Below, one piece after another: positions 40,025 through 48,552 of a DNA stretch of 64,000 nt; position 1 is the first letter of the stretch, and each line of letters starts with the position of its first letter. Where the stretch lies: the NCBI GenBank assembly GCA_000245075.1, contig JH599955.1:8875-72874 (forward strand). Reading direction: 5' to 3'. This DNA comes from Acetobacteraceae bacterium AT-5844. Lineage in GTDB: Bacteria > Pseudomonadota > Alphaproteobacteria > Acetobacterales > Acetobacteraceae. The translations under genes and the position numbers were made by a program. The notes below the pieces were generated by a model. That model had not been told where the DNA came from, made no database searches, and saw nothing but the letters and a program-made list of their open reading frames with translations.

Positions 40025-40945
40025 TCAGTCCTGGGGCCGCGGCCCGGTGACAGGCAGTTGGCTGGTCCGTTCGAGATGGCGGCGCATCAGCAACGAGGCC
40101 ACTTCCAATTCCCCACGTTCCAGCTGTTCCATGATCTCCAGATGCTGGGTGCAGGAGGCGATGACCCCCGCCCTGCCCCAGGACCAATCGTAATTGGTGA
40201 AGCGCCGCAGGCGGGTCTGCTGCTGCACCGCCAGAGCGAGATGACGGTTGCCGGAAGCAGCGGCCAGGCCGTCGTGGAATGCCGCATTCATCTCGAATAA
40301 TGCGATGGCGCTGGTTTCGGTCCAGGGCGCCGCCATGAACGCTTCGTGCCGGCTGCGCATTTCAGCGAGCCAACCGGGTGGCAAGGAGAAGCCAGGCGTC
40401 AAAATGCCCGCGGGCTCCAGGATCAGGCGAAACCGGTAGCTCTCCGCCCTCGCCGCCGGATCATTCAGCGTCTGCGAAAAGACCCAGCCGTGGCCGGGCT
40501 TCCTGTGAACCATCGAGATTTCGGAGAGGCTGCCGAGAACGCGCAGCAAAAGCGGACGGGTGATCCCGTAACGCCGCATCAGATCCGCCTCGGAAGTCTC
40601 GTTCGGCAGCAGCCCGGCCACTCTGTCCCGTGCGATGCGCAGGCACAGCTTCTCGACCTCGTCCAGTGGCAGTGCTGGCGGCGCATCGGGATTTTGCGAC
40701 GGCACGGCGCGCAGGACGTAGCCTCCTGCCGCCCGCCTTTCTGCCACGCCCTGACGTTCAAGCTCCTCTAGCACCGCGCGAACGGGCGTTCGGGAGACCC
40801 GAAGAGCTCTCGCCATGGACTGCTCAGTAAGGCGTGCGCCGGGCTCCAGCTCCTCCCGCCGGATCCACTCCAGCACCGGCGTAAGCAGGTCTCGGACCAG
40901 TTTGCTGAGATGAAGCGGCGAAGAGGGCGCGATTTTCTGTTTCAT
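40025..40945 (-). CDS. GntR-family regulator with two winged-helix domains and an FCD-like domain
   Basis: A 306-residue regulator. The first GntR winged helix is LTEQSMARALRVSRTPVRAV (about residues 38-57). A second GntR-like winged helix appears near residues 95-165 (VAGLLPNETSEADLMRRYG, then ITRPLLLRVLGSLSEISMV). An all-helical FCD-like ligand domain with histidine-containing metal-site segments (NAAFHDGLAAASGNRHLALA) completes it. Two DNA-binding domains in tandem are unusual for GntR/FadR proteins. The start at 40945 is the first family-consistent ATG. It is divergent from the amidase operon and probably controls it. Confidence 0.83.
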   Translation of the reverse strand: MKQKIAPSSPLHLSKLVRDLLTPVLEWIRREELEPGARLTEQSMARALRVSRTPVRAVLEELERQGVAERRAAGGYVLRAVPSQNPDAPPALPLDEVEKLCLRIARDRVAGLLPNETSEADLMRRYGITRPLLLRVLGSLSEISMVHRKPGHGWVFSQTLNDPAARAESYRFRLILEPAGILTPGFSLPPGWLAEMRSRHEAFMAAPWTETSAIALFEMNAAFHDGLAAASGNRHLALAVQQQTRLRRFTNYDWSWGRAGVIASCTQHLEIMEQLERGELEVASLLMRRHLERTSQLPVTGPRPQD

Positions 40946-40995
40946 GACACATCGAAGTACATTAACGTTTCGCTTCATTCCACCGGAGAGGCCCG

Positions 40996-41052
40996 ATGCC
41001 GCAAGCGGAATGTTGCCTTGATGCTCCTTTGCCAGGTGCCGCGCTCCGATGA
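40996..41052 (+). CDS. 18-codon leader ORF coupled to the amidase
   Basis: A short ORF encoding MPQAECCLDAPLPGAALR. It has a strong GGAGAGG ribosome-binding site before its ATG at 40996. Its stop overlaps the amidase start codon as ATGA (41049-41052). The amidase itself has no comparable ribosome-binding site, so its translation may depend on this ORF. The adjacent cysteines and short length suggest a leader peptide, possibly for cysteine-responsive or general coupling control. Its product need not be functional. Confidence 0.5.
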   Translation: MPQAECCLDAPLPGAALR

Positions 41053-42455
41053 CGGCGGAGCTCTGGGCCCTGGAGGCCACCACCGCGGCAAGCTTGATCC
41101 GCCTTGGCGCGGCATCCAGCCGAGAGATCGTCTCCGCTTCCCTGACCCGCCTGGAGCAGGTCAACCCGCGTATCAACGCCGTGGTGCGGCGAATGGACCA
41201 GGAGGCGCTCGCCGCGGCGGACGAGGCCGACCGGGCAAGGGCTGCGGGAGTGAGTTTGGGCCCGCTGCATGGTGTGCCTGTCACCATCAAGGTCAATATC
41301 GATCAGGCGGGGCACCCGACGGATGGCGGAGTGGCTGCCTACCGCGACATCGTCGCGCAGGAAGACAATCCGGTGGTCGCCAATTTCCGCAAGGCAGGCG
41401 CCATCATCATCGGCCGCACCAATACGCCTTGCTATTCCATGCGGTGGTTCACGGCCAATGAACTGCACGGAGCCACGCTCAATCCCTGGGACGCGGCGAT
41501 GACGTGCGGGGGCTCGTCGGGTGGAGCAGGCGCGGCGGTCGCCGCCGGCATCGGTCCCATCGCACATGGGAACGACATCGCCGGTTCCGTGCGCTACCCG
41601 GCCTATTGCTGCGGGCTTGTCGGCATGCGCCCGACTTATGGCCGCGTGGCTTCCTTCAATGCGACGGCGAAGGGCGCCGCCTCGATCTCGTCCCAGCTCA
41701 TGGCGGTGCAAGGCCCCCTCACCCGAAGCGTGCGGGACAACAGGCTTGCCCTGACGGTCATGGCTCAGCCCGACGCGCGGGACCCTCGCCATGTCACTCC
41801 TGCTCCCGCTCCGCCGCCGCGCAGGCCACGCCACGCCGCACTGGTGCCCGAAATGGGCACCACGCATCCTCGCATCGCGGCAGCTGTTCGTGAGGCTGGA
41901 CGGCGGCTTACCGCTGCTGGCTGGACTGTGGAAGAAATCTCTCCCCCCCGCCTCGAGGAAGCGGCCGGCCTCTGGCCTGTCATCGGGATGCCTGACGTGA
42001 CGACGGGGCTTTTGCCGCTGGTTGAGCAGAACGGCGACGCCGCCATTCGCCGCTCCCTGGACCTATGGCAACGATGCTGGCCCGGGGCAGATGCCGCGGC
42101 CTGCCTTGCGGGCCTTGGCCGACGCGCCGCGATATTGCGGGAATGGCAAATCTTTCTCGAAGACTGGCCGCTCGTGGTCATGCCCGTATCCTGCAACCTA
42201 CCCTATGCGGTGGACGAGGATTTGCGGGACGAGGAGACAACTGCCCGCATGCTTCGCGAACAGTCTCCCATGCTCGCGGTTTCGGTTCTGGGTCTCCCGG
42301 GCCTCTCCGTTCCTGTCGAGGATTCGGCAGGCTGGCCGGCCGGCGTGCAGCTTGTGGCCGGCCGCTTCCGGGAAGACATGTGCTATGACGCAGCGGAAAT
42401 TATCGAAGCACAACGTAGGCCTGTTCAGCCTATTGACCCAAGGGAGGCGGCGTGA
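41049..42455 (+). CDS. Amidase signature family hydrolase
   Basis: A 468-residue amidase with the Ser-cisSer-Lys catalytic centre: K81 in PVTIKVN, S156 in TCGGSSGGAGAA and nucleophile S180 in GNDIAGSVRYPA. It hydrolyses amide bonds in small molecules or peptides. It has no signal peptide, so it acts in the cytoplasm on imported substrate. Its start overlaps the 18-codon leader ORF (ATGA), and its end overlaps the alpha/beta hydrolase start (TGATG). It opens the transporter and hydrolase operon running to 50968. Its exact amide substrate is unknown. Confidence 0.87.
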   Translation: MTAELWALEATTAASLIRLGAASSREIVSASLTRLEQVNPRINAVVRRMDQEALAAADEADRARAAGVSLGPLHGVPVTIKVNIDQAGHPTDGGVAAYRDIVAQEDNPVVANFRKAGAIIIGRTNTPCYSMRWFTANELHGATLNPWDAAMTCGGSSGGAGAAVAAGIGPIAHGNDIAGSVRYPAYCCGLVGMRPTYGRVASFNATAKGAASISSQLMAVQGPLTRSVRDNRLALTVMAQPDARDPRHVTPAPAPPPRRPRHAALVPEMGTTHPRIAAAVREAGRRLTAAGWTVEEISPPRLEEAAGLWPVIGMPDVTTGLLPLVEQNGDAAIRRSLDLWQRCWPGADAAACLAGLGRRAAILREWQIFLEDWPLVVMPVSCNLPYAVDEDLRDEETTARMLREQSPMLAVSVLGLPGLSVPVEDSAGWPAGVQLVAGRFREDMCYDAAEIIEAQRRPVQPIDPREAA

Positions 42456-43333
42456 TGGTTCGGAAAACACCAGGACACGGCCGCCATCTCAGCTATTATG
42501 ACTTTGGCCGCACAACAGTGCAGGCCTGCCAGAGCGACCCCCGTTTCTCGTACTGCGCCTACATACCGGAGAGCTACGAGGAGGACGGGCAACAGCAATA
42601 CCCCCTGCTGGTCGTCGTCCATGGCACGCTGCGCAATATCGAGTCCTATCGGGAGACCTTCATCCCGCTGGCTGAGCGATGCCAACTTATTCTTCTGGTT
42701 CCTCTTTTCCCTGCTGGCATCACGGCTCCAGGTGAACTCAACAGCTACAAGTTCCTGCGCGCCGGCGACCTCCGCTATGACCTTGTCCTGCTGGATATGG
42801 TGGCGGAAATGCGTGCCAAGTACCGTGTAGCAGGTGATCGTTTTTCCCTTTTTGGCTTTTCGGGAGGCGGCCATTTTGCGCACCGGATGCTTTACGCTCA
42901 GCCGCAAGCGCTCGATGCCGTATCGGTCGGCGCACCGGGCATTGTCACGCTGCTGAACGATTCCTTCGACTACTGGGTTGGAACGCGAGACTTCGCAACG
43001 CATTTCGGCCGCCCCGTGGACGTCGATGCGTTGCGTCGGGTCAGCATCCAGACGGTCGTCGGCGGAGACGACACGGATACCTGGGAAATTGCAGTGCCCC
43101 GTGAGAGCCGCCTGTGGATGCCGGGAGCTGACGCCATGGGCGCCACGAGGATCGACCGAATTCATGCCTTGGGCAGGAGCCTGGAAGAGCACAGGATTCC
43201 GGTCCGGCGTGATATCGTTCCAGGTGTCGCGCACAGTCACGCGGGAGTGGCGTCGGCTGTCGAAGACTTCTTCACCGACCATTACACACGCTCCCGCCGC
43301 GGAGCCAAAGCCGAGACAGGAGTCTTGCCATGA
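42455..43333 (+). CDS. Alpha/beta-hydrolase (esterase-like)
   Basis: A 292-residue alpha/beta-hydrolase. The nucleophile serine S136 lies in the elbow GFSGGGHFAHRM. The oxyanion loop VVHGTLRNIESYRE is near residue 50 and the catalytic histidine is likely in VAHSHAGVASAV. It resembles esterase D/PHB-depolymerase-like proteins without their signal peptide. The ATG at 42455 overlaps the amidase stop as TGATG, and its own stop overlaps the binding-protein start as ATGA. It probably hydrolyses an ester or acyl group of the imported compound. Confidence 0.82.
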   Translation: MVRKTPGHGRHLSYYDFGRTTVQACQSDPRFSYCAYIPESYEEDGQQQYPLLVVVHGTLRNIESYRETFIPLAERCQLILLVPLFPAGITAPGELNSYKFLRAGDLRYDLVLLDMVAEMRAKYRVAGDRFSLFGFSGGGHFAHRMLYAQPQALDAVSVGAPGIVTLLNDSFDYWVGTRDFATHFGRPVDVDALRRVSIQTVVGGDDTDTWEIAVPRESRLWMPGADAMGATRIDRIHALGRSLEEHRIPVRRDIVPGVAHSHAGVASAVEDFFTDHYTRSRRGAKAETGVLP

Positions 43334-44895
43334 CGCTGCTTCGCGCGACAGTCCTCGCGGCTTGTATTGCCGCACTGCCCCCCGCCGCTCGCTCCGTAGC
43401 TGCACAGCAACCGCAGCGGGGCGGGCAAATGACAGTCTGGCTCAATGCGGATATCCGTAGTCTTGAGCCTGGTATCAACCGCGATGCCAACACAGACGGC
43501 ATCGTCCATCAGATCTACGAAGGCCTTGTTGGCTACCGGGCCGATCTGAGTGTCGGCCCTGCCCTCGCTGACAGCTGGAGCAGCAGCGAAGACGGCCGTG
43601 TGTGGACCTTTACCCTCCGGGACAATGCCGTCTTTCACAACGGCGCGCGACTGACTTCCGCGGACGTCAAGGCAGCCTGGGACCGGCAATGGAACAATAC
43701 GTCATGGCCGTGCCGTCGGATCTTCGATCAGGCTGGCGGGCTACAGGTACAGTCGGTTGAGGCGCCGGATGCCCGGACTATCGTCTATCGTCTCGCCGCA
43801 TCGAGCGCGCTTTTCCTGCCATGGATGGCGAGCGTTCAATGTGGCGTTGTTGTAGCGCACGAGGCCAGCTTTGCAGCTGACGGCAAGTTCCAGAGCCCGA
43901 TCGGCACGGGCCCGTGGAAGCTGGGCGAGTGGCGCCGCGGCGAATTCGTGACGCTGCAACGCTTCAACGAATATGGCGCGAGCAGCGCCCCTGCCGGTGG
44001 CTACTCAGGCCAGCGTATGGTGTGGCTGGATCAGGTCACTTATCGTGTCGTGCCGGACCAGAGTGCCGCGGAAGCGGCATTGCAAACCGGTGCGATAGAT
44101 CTGATGCCGGACGCAGATATCGAGCGTGTCGAGCAGCTCCGTAATCAGGGCCTGCGTGTGCAGTCGGGCCCGGGCCTTTCCTGGAGCACCCTTCTTATCC
44201 AGACGGCAGACCCTGTGCTGCGGGATCCTCGCATTCGCCGCGCCATGGCTCACGCTATCGACTTAAAACAGCTGGCAGAAATTCGGACGGCCGGTCTGGC
44301 AGAACCGAGTCCCTCGCCAGTAAGTCCGTCGATGAGCTTCTTCGACGAGAGCTTCCGATCTTGGCCGGAATATGACCCCGGCCGCGCACAGACCCTGCTG
44401 CGTGAAGCTGGTTACCGTAACCAGCTGATCAAGTTGCAGACCAATCGGCGCTATAACGGCATGTATGACAACTCCGTTGCCATACAGGCCATGCTGGCTG
44501 CGGCCGGCATGCGTGTAGAGCTCGAGGTGCTCGATTGGGCAACACAGCTATCGAATTACGCAAACGGCAATTTTCAGCTTCAGTCCTTCTCCTTCTCGCC
44601 TCGCCTGGATACCGGCCTCGCCTTCAGCTCCCTGATCGGCAGCAAAGCGCGGGGGGCTACTGCCCAATGGGAGAACCCTGAGGCCATACGACTCCTGGCC
44701 GAAAGCTCGGCCACCAGCGACGTCGAACGTCGCGCCGCCCTATTCCGCCAGCTTCACGCCCTGATGGCACAGGACGTTCCTTCGATTGGTCTCTATTTCA
44801 TGCCGCAGATCGTCGCCAGCCGCCAGGATCTGCAGGGCGTTACCCCTTGGGCCGCCGGCCGTCCGGTGACCTGGGGTGTGTGGCGGCAGCGCTAG
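43330..44895 (+). CDS. Family 5 ABC solute-binding protein, Dpp/Opp type (copy 1)
   Basis: A 521-residue periplasmic binding protein of the peptide/nickel (SBP_bac_5) class. It has a signal peptide (MTLLRATVLAACIAALPPAA). Family motifs are DSWSSSEDGRVWTFTLRDNA and FHNGARLTSADVKAAWD. RRAMAHAIDLKQLAEI is the hinge region. It contains a cysteine pair (SWPCRRIFD and SVQCGVV) that is also present in the second binding protein of the operon. It delivers substrate to the DppBC-type permeases downstream. The ligand is not known; peptides or N-acyl compounds are likely. Confidence 0.89.
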   Translation: MTLLRATVLAACIAALPPAARSVAAQQPQRGGQMTVWLNADIRSLEPGINRDANTDGIVHQIYEGLVGYRADLSVGPALADSWSSSEDGRVWTFTLRDNAVFHNGARLTSADVKAAWDRQWNNTSWPCRRIFDQAGGLQVQSVEAPDARTIVYRLAASSALFLPWMASVQCGVVVAHEASFAADGKFQSPIGTGPWKLGEWRRGEFVTLQRFNEYGASSAPAGGYSGQRMVWLDQVTYRVVPDQSAAEAALQTGAIDLMPDADIERVEQLRNQGLRVQSGPGLSWSTLLIQTADPVLRDPRIRRAMAHAIDLKQLAEIRTAGLAEPSPSPVSPSMSFFDESFRSWPEYDPGRAQTLLREAGYRNQLIKLQTNRRYNGMYDNSVAIQAMLAAAGMRVELEVLDWATQLSNYANGNFQLQSFSFSPRLDTGLAFSSLIGSKARGATAQWENPEAIRLLAESSATSDVERRAALFRQLHALMAQDVPSIGLYFMPQIVASRQDLQGVTPWAAGRPVTWGVWRQR

Positions 44896-44908
44896 GGAGC
44901 CGCGCGTC

Positions 44909-46045
44909 ATGACCGAACCCTTTCCTCTGATCGAGCTCCACGGTTCCCCTGAGGCGCGCGGGCGTCTTTATGGGCAGCAGGCCGCGGCCCGAATCCACCG
45001 CAGCATCGGCCATTACGCTGCACAGCTCTCGGCCTCCGGGCATGGTGCGGAGCGTGTTCGCGGATGGGCCCGCAGCTTCGTGCCACGCATCGAGGAGTTC
45101 GATGCCGATTTTGTGGCGGAGATGCGCGGGATCGCTGCCGGCGCGAATGTTCCTTTCGAGGACATCGTTCTCATCAATGCTCGGACGGAGGTCCTTCAGC
45201 TCGGCAAGCGCAGTGCGGCCGCGGCTGTTCCATCGCCGGCGGCAGACCCTGATGGATGCACCGGCGTCGTGCTGCTGCCCGACGTAACGCGTGACGGGCT
45301 GCTTGTTCATGCGCAGAATTGGGACTGGAAATCGGAATGCGCGGAAACAGGCGTCGTTCTGCGCATTCGGGAAGAGAACGGTCCCGATATCCTGACCTTT
45401 GTCGAAGCCGGCGGTCTTGCACGTGCGGGGCTGAATTCAGCCGGAATCGCGGTGACGGCGAATTACCTTGAAAGCGATCGGGATTACCGCCAGCTCGGTG
45501 TTCCGCTGGCCCTTCTGCGCCGCAAGTTCCTCAAGTCCGAATACCTGGCGATGGCTATGCGTGCGGCTTATGTCACGCCCAAATCCGGCTCGAACAATAT
45601 TATTCTGAGCCATACGGACGGGGTGGCGCTGGATTTCGAATGTGCTCCCGACGAGACCTTTCTGGTCCATCCAGAAAATGGCATCATCGTCCATGCCAAT
45701 CATTGGCAAAGCCCTGTTGCGCTGAGCAAGCTCAAAGACACAGGCATCGCCAACACGCCGGACTCGCTCTATCGCGACATGCGCGTCCGCTCTCTGCTCG
45801 AGGCGCGGCGAGGCCAACTCGATATGACGGCTGTTCGCGATGCGCTTTTCGACGACTTCCAACACCCCTGGGCCGTCTGCCGCCCGCCGAGGCTGTCGCT
45901 GGGCGGTAATCTGTCTGCCACCGTGGCAATGCTGCTGATGCAGCCTCAAAAAGGTGTTCTCGAGATCGCTCCGCTTCCGGCCATTAACCGTAACTTTACT
46001 CGGTATACGCTCGAAGGAGGCGCTGCACAGGCGGTCGCCGCATGA
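44909..46045 (+). CDS. C45-family autoproteolytic acyltransferase/hydrolase (penicillin acyltransferase-like)
   Basis: A 378-residue protein of the acyl-coenzyme A:6-aminopenicillanic-acid acyltransferase family (peptidase C45, N-terminal nucleophile fold). The nucleophile is C117 in the DGCTGVVLL motif, where the chain is expected to be cut just before the cysteine. VHAQNWDWKSECAETGVVLR and FVEAGGLARAGLNSAGIAVT are conserved blocks. Related enzymes hydrolyse N-acyl amino acids, AHLs or penicillins. It has no clear signal peptide, so it probably acts inside the cell. The ATG at 44909 follows AGGGAGC. It lies between two paralogous binding proteins. Confidence 0.88.
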   Translation: MTEPFPLIELHGSPEARGRLYGQQAAARIHRSIGHYAAQLSASGHGAERVRGWARSFVPRIEEFDADFVAEMRGIAAGANVPFEDIVLINARTEVLQLGKRSAAAAVPSPAADPDGCTGVVLLPDVTRDGLLVHAQNWDWKSECAETGVVLRIREENGPDILTFVEAGGLARAGLNSAGIAVTANYLESDRDYRQLGVPLALLRRKFLKSEYLAMAMRAAYVTPKSGSNNIILSHTDGVALDFECAPDETFLVHPENGIIVHANHWQSPVALSKLKDTGIANTPDSLYRDMRVRSLLEARRGQLDMTAVRDALFDDFQHPWAVCRPPRLSLGGNLSATVAMLLMQPQKGVLEIAPLPAINRNFTRYTLEGGAAQAVAA

Positions 46046-47604
46046 CGCGCCCATCTCTCTGTACCGCCAGCGTTATACTTGGCCTCCTCACGGCAGGCCC
46101 GGGGCTCGCCCAGTCGCCGGGAGACTACACCATTCGCGCGGCGCTGAACTCCGATATCCGCAGCACGCAGCCGGGCGGCAACCGGGACGCGAACACCGAT
46201 GTCGTCATGATGCATGTCGTTGAGGGCCTGGTGGCGTATCGGGAGGATACGTCGGTCGGCCCGATGCTGGCGGAAAGCTGGACAGTTTCGGATGACGGCC
46301 GAAGCTACACTTTCAAGCTGCGTGAGGGTGTTGTCTTCCATAATGGCGCGCCAGTGACCTCCGCTGAAGTGGTGTGGAGTTGGCGGCGGTATCTGACACC
46401 CGCGACGCAGTGGCGGTGCCTGCCCGACCTGGACGGCCGGGGGTTGGCGAAGGTGGTTTCGGTCGAGGCAACCGATCCGCGCGCCGTGACAATTACGCTC
46501 GACAAGCCATCGGCGATTTTCCTGAGTATCATCGCCCGGGCCGATTGCGGCCAGACTGCCGTCCTGCATCCGGATTCCGTAGGGCCAGACGGCCAGTGGC
46601 GGGAGCCGATCGGTACCGGCCCTTACCGTCTGGGCGAATGGCGACGCGGTCAGTCTGTGGAACTGACACGTTTCGACGGCTATTCGTCACGTGGCGGCGA
46701 AATGGATGGCTTCACGGGCGGCAAGATCGCCTACGCCGCGCGGCTGCGCTTCATTGTTATCCCGGATGCTTCGGCAGCACGGGCGGCGTTGCTCTCAGAT
46801 TCAGTCGACGTCCTGACTGATATTCCAATGGCCGAGGCCATGGACCTGCGGCAACGGCCCGAGGTGACGCTGCTGCACACGCCTACCATGGGCGCTACGG
46901 CATTTCTGCTGCAAACACGCGACGCGCTGTTAAAAGATCCTCGTGTAAGGCGGGCCTTCGCACTGTCGCTCGATGTGCAGCAGATTGTCGACGGCACGAT
47001 GGAGGGGATGGCGGAGCAGAATCCTTCCATCGTGCCAATCCGAAGCCGCTGGCATGGTGGCGACCAGTCCAGACGGCCACAGCGCGATGTTGCAGCGGCG
47101 CGGCGCCTTCTGGCTGAAGCTGGCTATCGCGGCCAGCCCATCCGCATGCAGGTCAACCGCCGATACGCCAACACCTACGATGCCGCCGTGGCAGCTCAGG
47201 CGATGGCACAGGAAGCGGGGCTGAATATCGAGCTCGAGGTACTGGACTGGGCCACCCAGCTGGACCGCTATACCCGTGGCGAGTATCAGATGCAGTCCTT
47301 CATCTATTCCGCAAGGCTCGATCCGTCTCTCTCCTATGAAATGATCGCCGGCCCTAAGGACGTCCAGCCACGCAAGGTGTGGGACAACCCGGAGGCGCAG
47401 GAGTTGATCCAGCGCAGCATGCAGGTGACGGGAGAGGAAGAGCGTCAACGCATTCTGAGCGAGCTGTTCACGCGCTTCAGCCAGGATGTGCCAATGATCG
47501 TCTTGTATAATCAGCCCGACTTCCTCGCCGGCCGCGCCAACATCCATGGCCTGCGTGCCTGGCCATCCGGGCACACACGCCTGTGGAACGTGTCGGTGCG
47601 CTGA
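46042..47604 (+). CDS. Family 5 ABC solute-binding protein, Dpp/Opp type (copy 2)
   Basis: A 520-residue binding protein paralogous to the one at 43330. It begins with a signal peptide (MTRPSLCTASVILGLLTAGP), then the family motif ESWTVSDDGRSYTFKLREGV and FHNGAPVTSAEVVWSW. It keeps a cysteine pair (QWRCLPDLD and RADCGQTAVL) at the same places as the first copy. Many segments are close (LEVLDWATQLDRYTRGEYQM versus LEVLDWATQLSNYANGNFQL). Two binding proteins serving one permease would widen the substrate range. It overlaps the C45 gene as ATGA. Confidence 0.89.
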   Translation: MTRPSLCTASVILGLLTAGPGLAQSPGDYTIRAALNSDIRSTQPGGNRDANTDVVMMHVVEGLVAYREDTSVGPMLAESWTVSDDGRSYTFKLREGVVFHNGAPVTSAEVVWSWRRYLTPATQWRCLPDLDGRGLAKVVSVEATDPRAVTITLDKPSAIFLSIIARADCGQTAVLHPDSVGPDGQWREPIGTGPYRLGEWRRGQSVELTRFDGYSSRGGEMDGFTGGKIAYAARLRFIVIPDASAARAALLSDSVDVLTDIPMAEAMDLRQRPEVTLLHTPTMGATAFLLQTRDALLKDPRVRRAFALSLDVQQIVDGTMEGMAEQNPSIVPIRSRWHGGDQSRRPQRDVAAARRLLAEAGYRGQPIRMQVNRRYANTYDAAVAAQAMAQEAGLNIELEVLDWATQLDRYTRGEYQMQSFIYSARLDPSLSYEMIAGPKDVQPRKVWDNPEAQELIQRSMQVTGEEERQRILSELFTRFSQDVPMIVLYNQPDFLAGRANIHGLRAWPSGHTRLWNVSVR

Positions 47605-47607
47605 AGC

Positions 47608-48552
47608 ATGTTGCGGTATGCACTCAACCGACTCGCGCTTTCGCTGCCAACGCTGCTGCTGGTTTCAGCAGCGGTCTTTCTGCTGATCCGTCTCGTACCG
47701 GGCGATCCGGTCGTGCTCATGCTGGGCGATCAGGCCGATCCGCAACAGATCGCCGATATGCGCGCGGCCATGGGGCTGGATCGCTCCATATTCGTACAGT
47801 ACGGCCTCTGGCTCCTTCATGCGCTTGGAGGCGATCTCGGCCGTTCGACGACGAACGATCTTCCGGTGCTGCCGCTGGTTCTATCCCGGTTTCAGGTTAC
47901 GGCGACGATCGTCTTCGCCGCGGTGGCCATTGCTGCGTTGATTGCGATTCCCATCGGCACGATTGCAGCATGGAAGCAGAACACGAAGGCCGACTTCGCC
48001 ATCGTTTCCGGCGCGACGCTGCTGTTGTCCATCCCGAGCTTTTGGCTCGGTTTGCTGATGCTGCTGCTGTTCGGGCTGAAGCTCGGCTGGGTACCTGTCG
48101 TCGGCTATGTCTCCTTTTCGGAGAATGCCTTTCAGGCTGCGCTGTACATCGTTCTGCCGGTCGTCACCTTGACGCTGATCGAAATCGGCATTCTGACGCG
48201 GATGGCGCGGGCCGCCGCCATCGACGTGCTGCGGCTGGAATTCGTCGCCCATGCGCGGGCCAAGGGTCTGCGGGAAGGGAAGGTTCTGCGCCGGCACGTG
48301 TTGCCAAACGCCTTTGCGCCCACGCTGACGCTCATCGGCATCGTACTCGGCAATCTGCTCGGCGGCGTGGCCGTCATTGAGACGGTGTTCACCCTGCCCG
48401 GCCTCGGCCGCCTGCTCGTCGACGGCATTTATGCCCGGGACTATCCGGTCGTCCAAGGATGCATGCTGTTCATCGCAACCATTTACGTGGTGGTGAATCT
48501 GCTCGTGGATCTCGCCTATCCCCTTTTCGACCCACGCGTGACGGCCGCGTGA
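47608..48552 (+). CDS. ABC transporter permease, DppB type
   Basis: A 314-residue inner-membrane permease with about six helices (AATIVFAAVAIAALIAIPIG is one). The N-terminal VSAAVFLLIRLVPGDPVVLM segment is typical of DppB/OppB, and AKGLREGKVLRRHVLPNAFA is the cytoplasmic EAA loop that docks to the ATPase. It follows the second binding protein by three bases and its stop overlaps the next permease as TGATG. It forms the channel with the DppC-type partner. Confidence 0.92.
   Translation: MLRYALNRLALSLPTLLLVSAAVFLLIRLVPGDPVVLMLGDQADPQQIADMRAAMGLDRSIFVQYGLWLLHALGGDLGRSTTNDLPVLPLVLSRFQVTATIVFAAVAIAALIAIPIGTIAAWKQNTKADFAIVSGATLLLSIPSFWLGLLMLLLFGLKLGWVPVVGYVSFSENAFQAALYIVLPVVTLTLIEIGILTRMARAAAIDVLRLEFVAHARAKGLREGKVLRRHVLPNAFAPTLTLIGIVLGNLLGGVAVIETVFTLPGLGRLLVDGIYARDYPVVQGCMLFIATIYVVVNLLVDLAYPLFDPRVTAA

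Noticed and set aside
44909-46045. Penicillin biosynthesis, by pairing the C45 enzyme with the isopenicillin-N-synthase-like gene
   Set aside because: The two genes are 40 kb apart in separate operons. No tripeptide synthetase is present and both families are mostly non-penicillin in bacteria.
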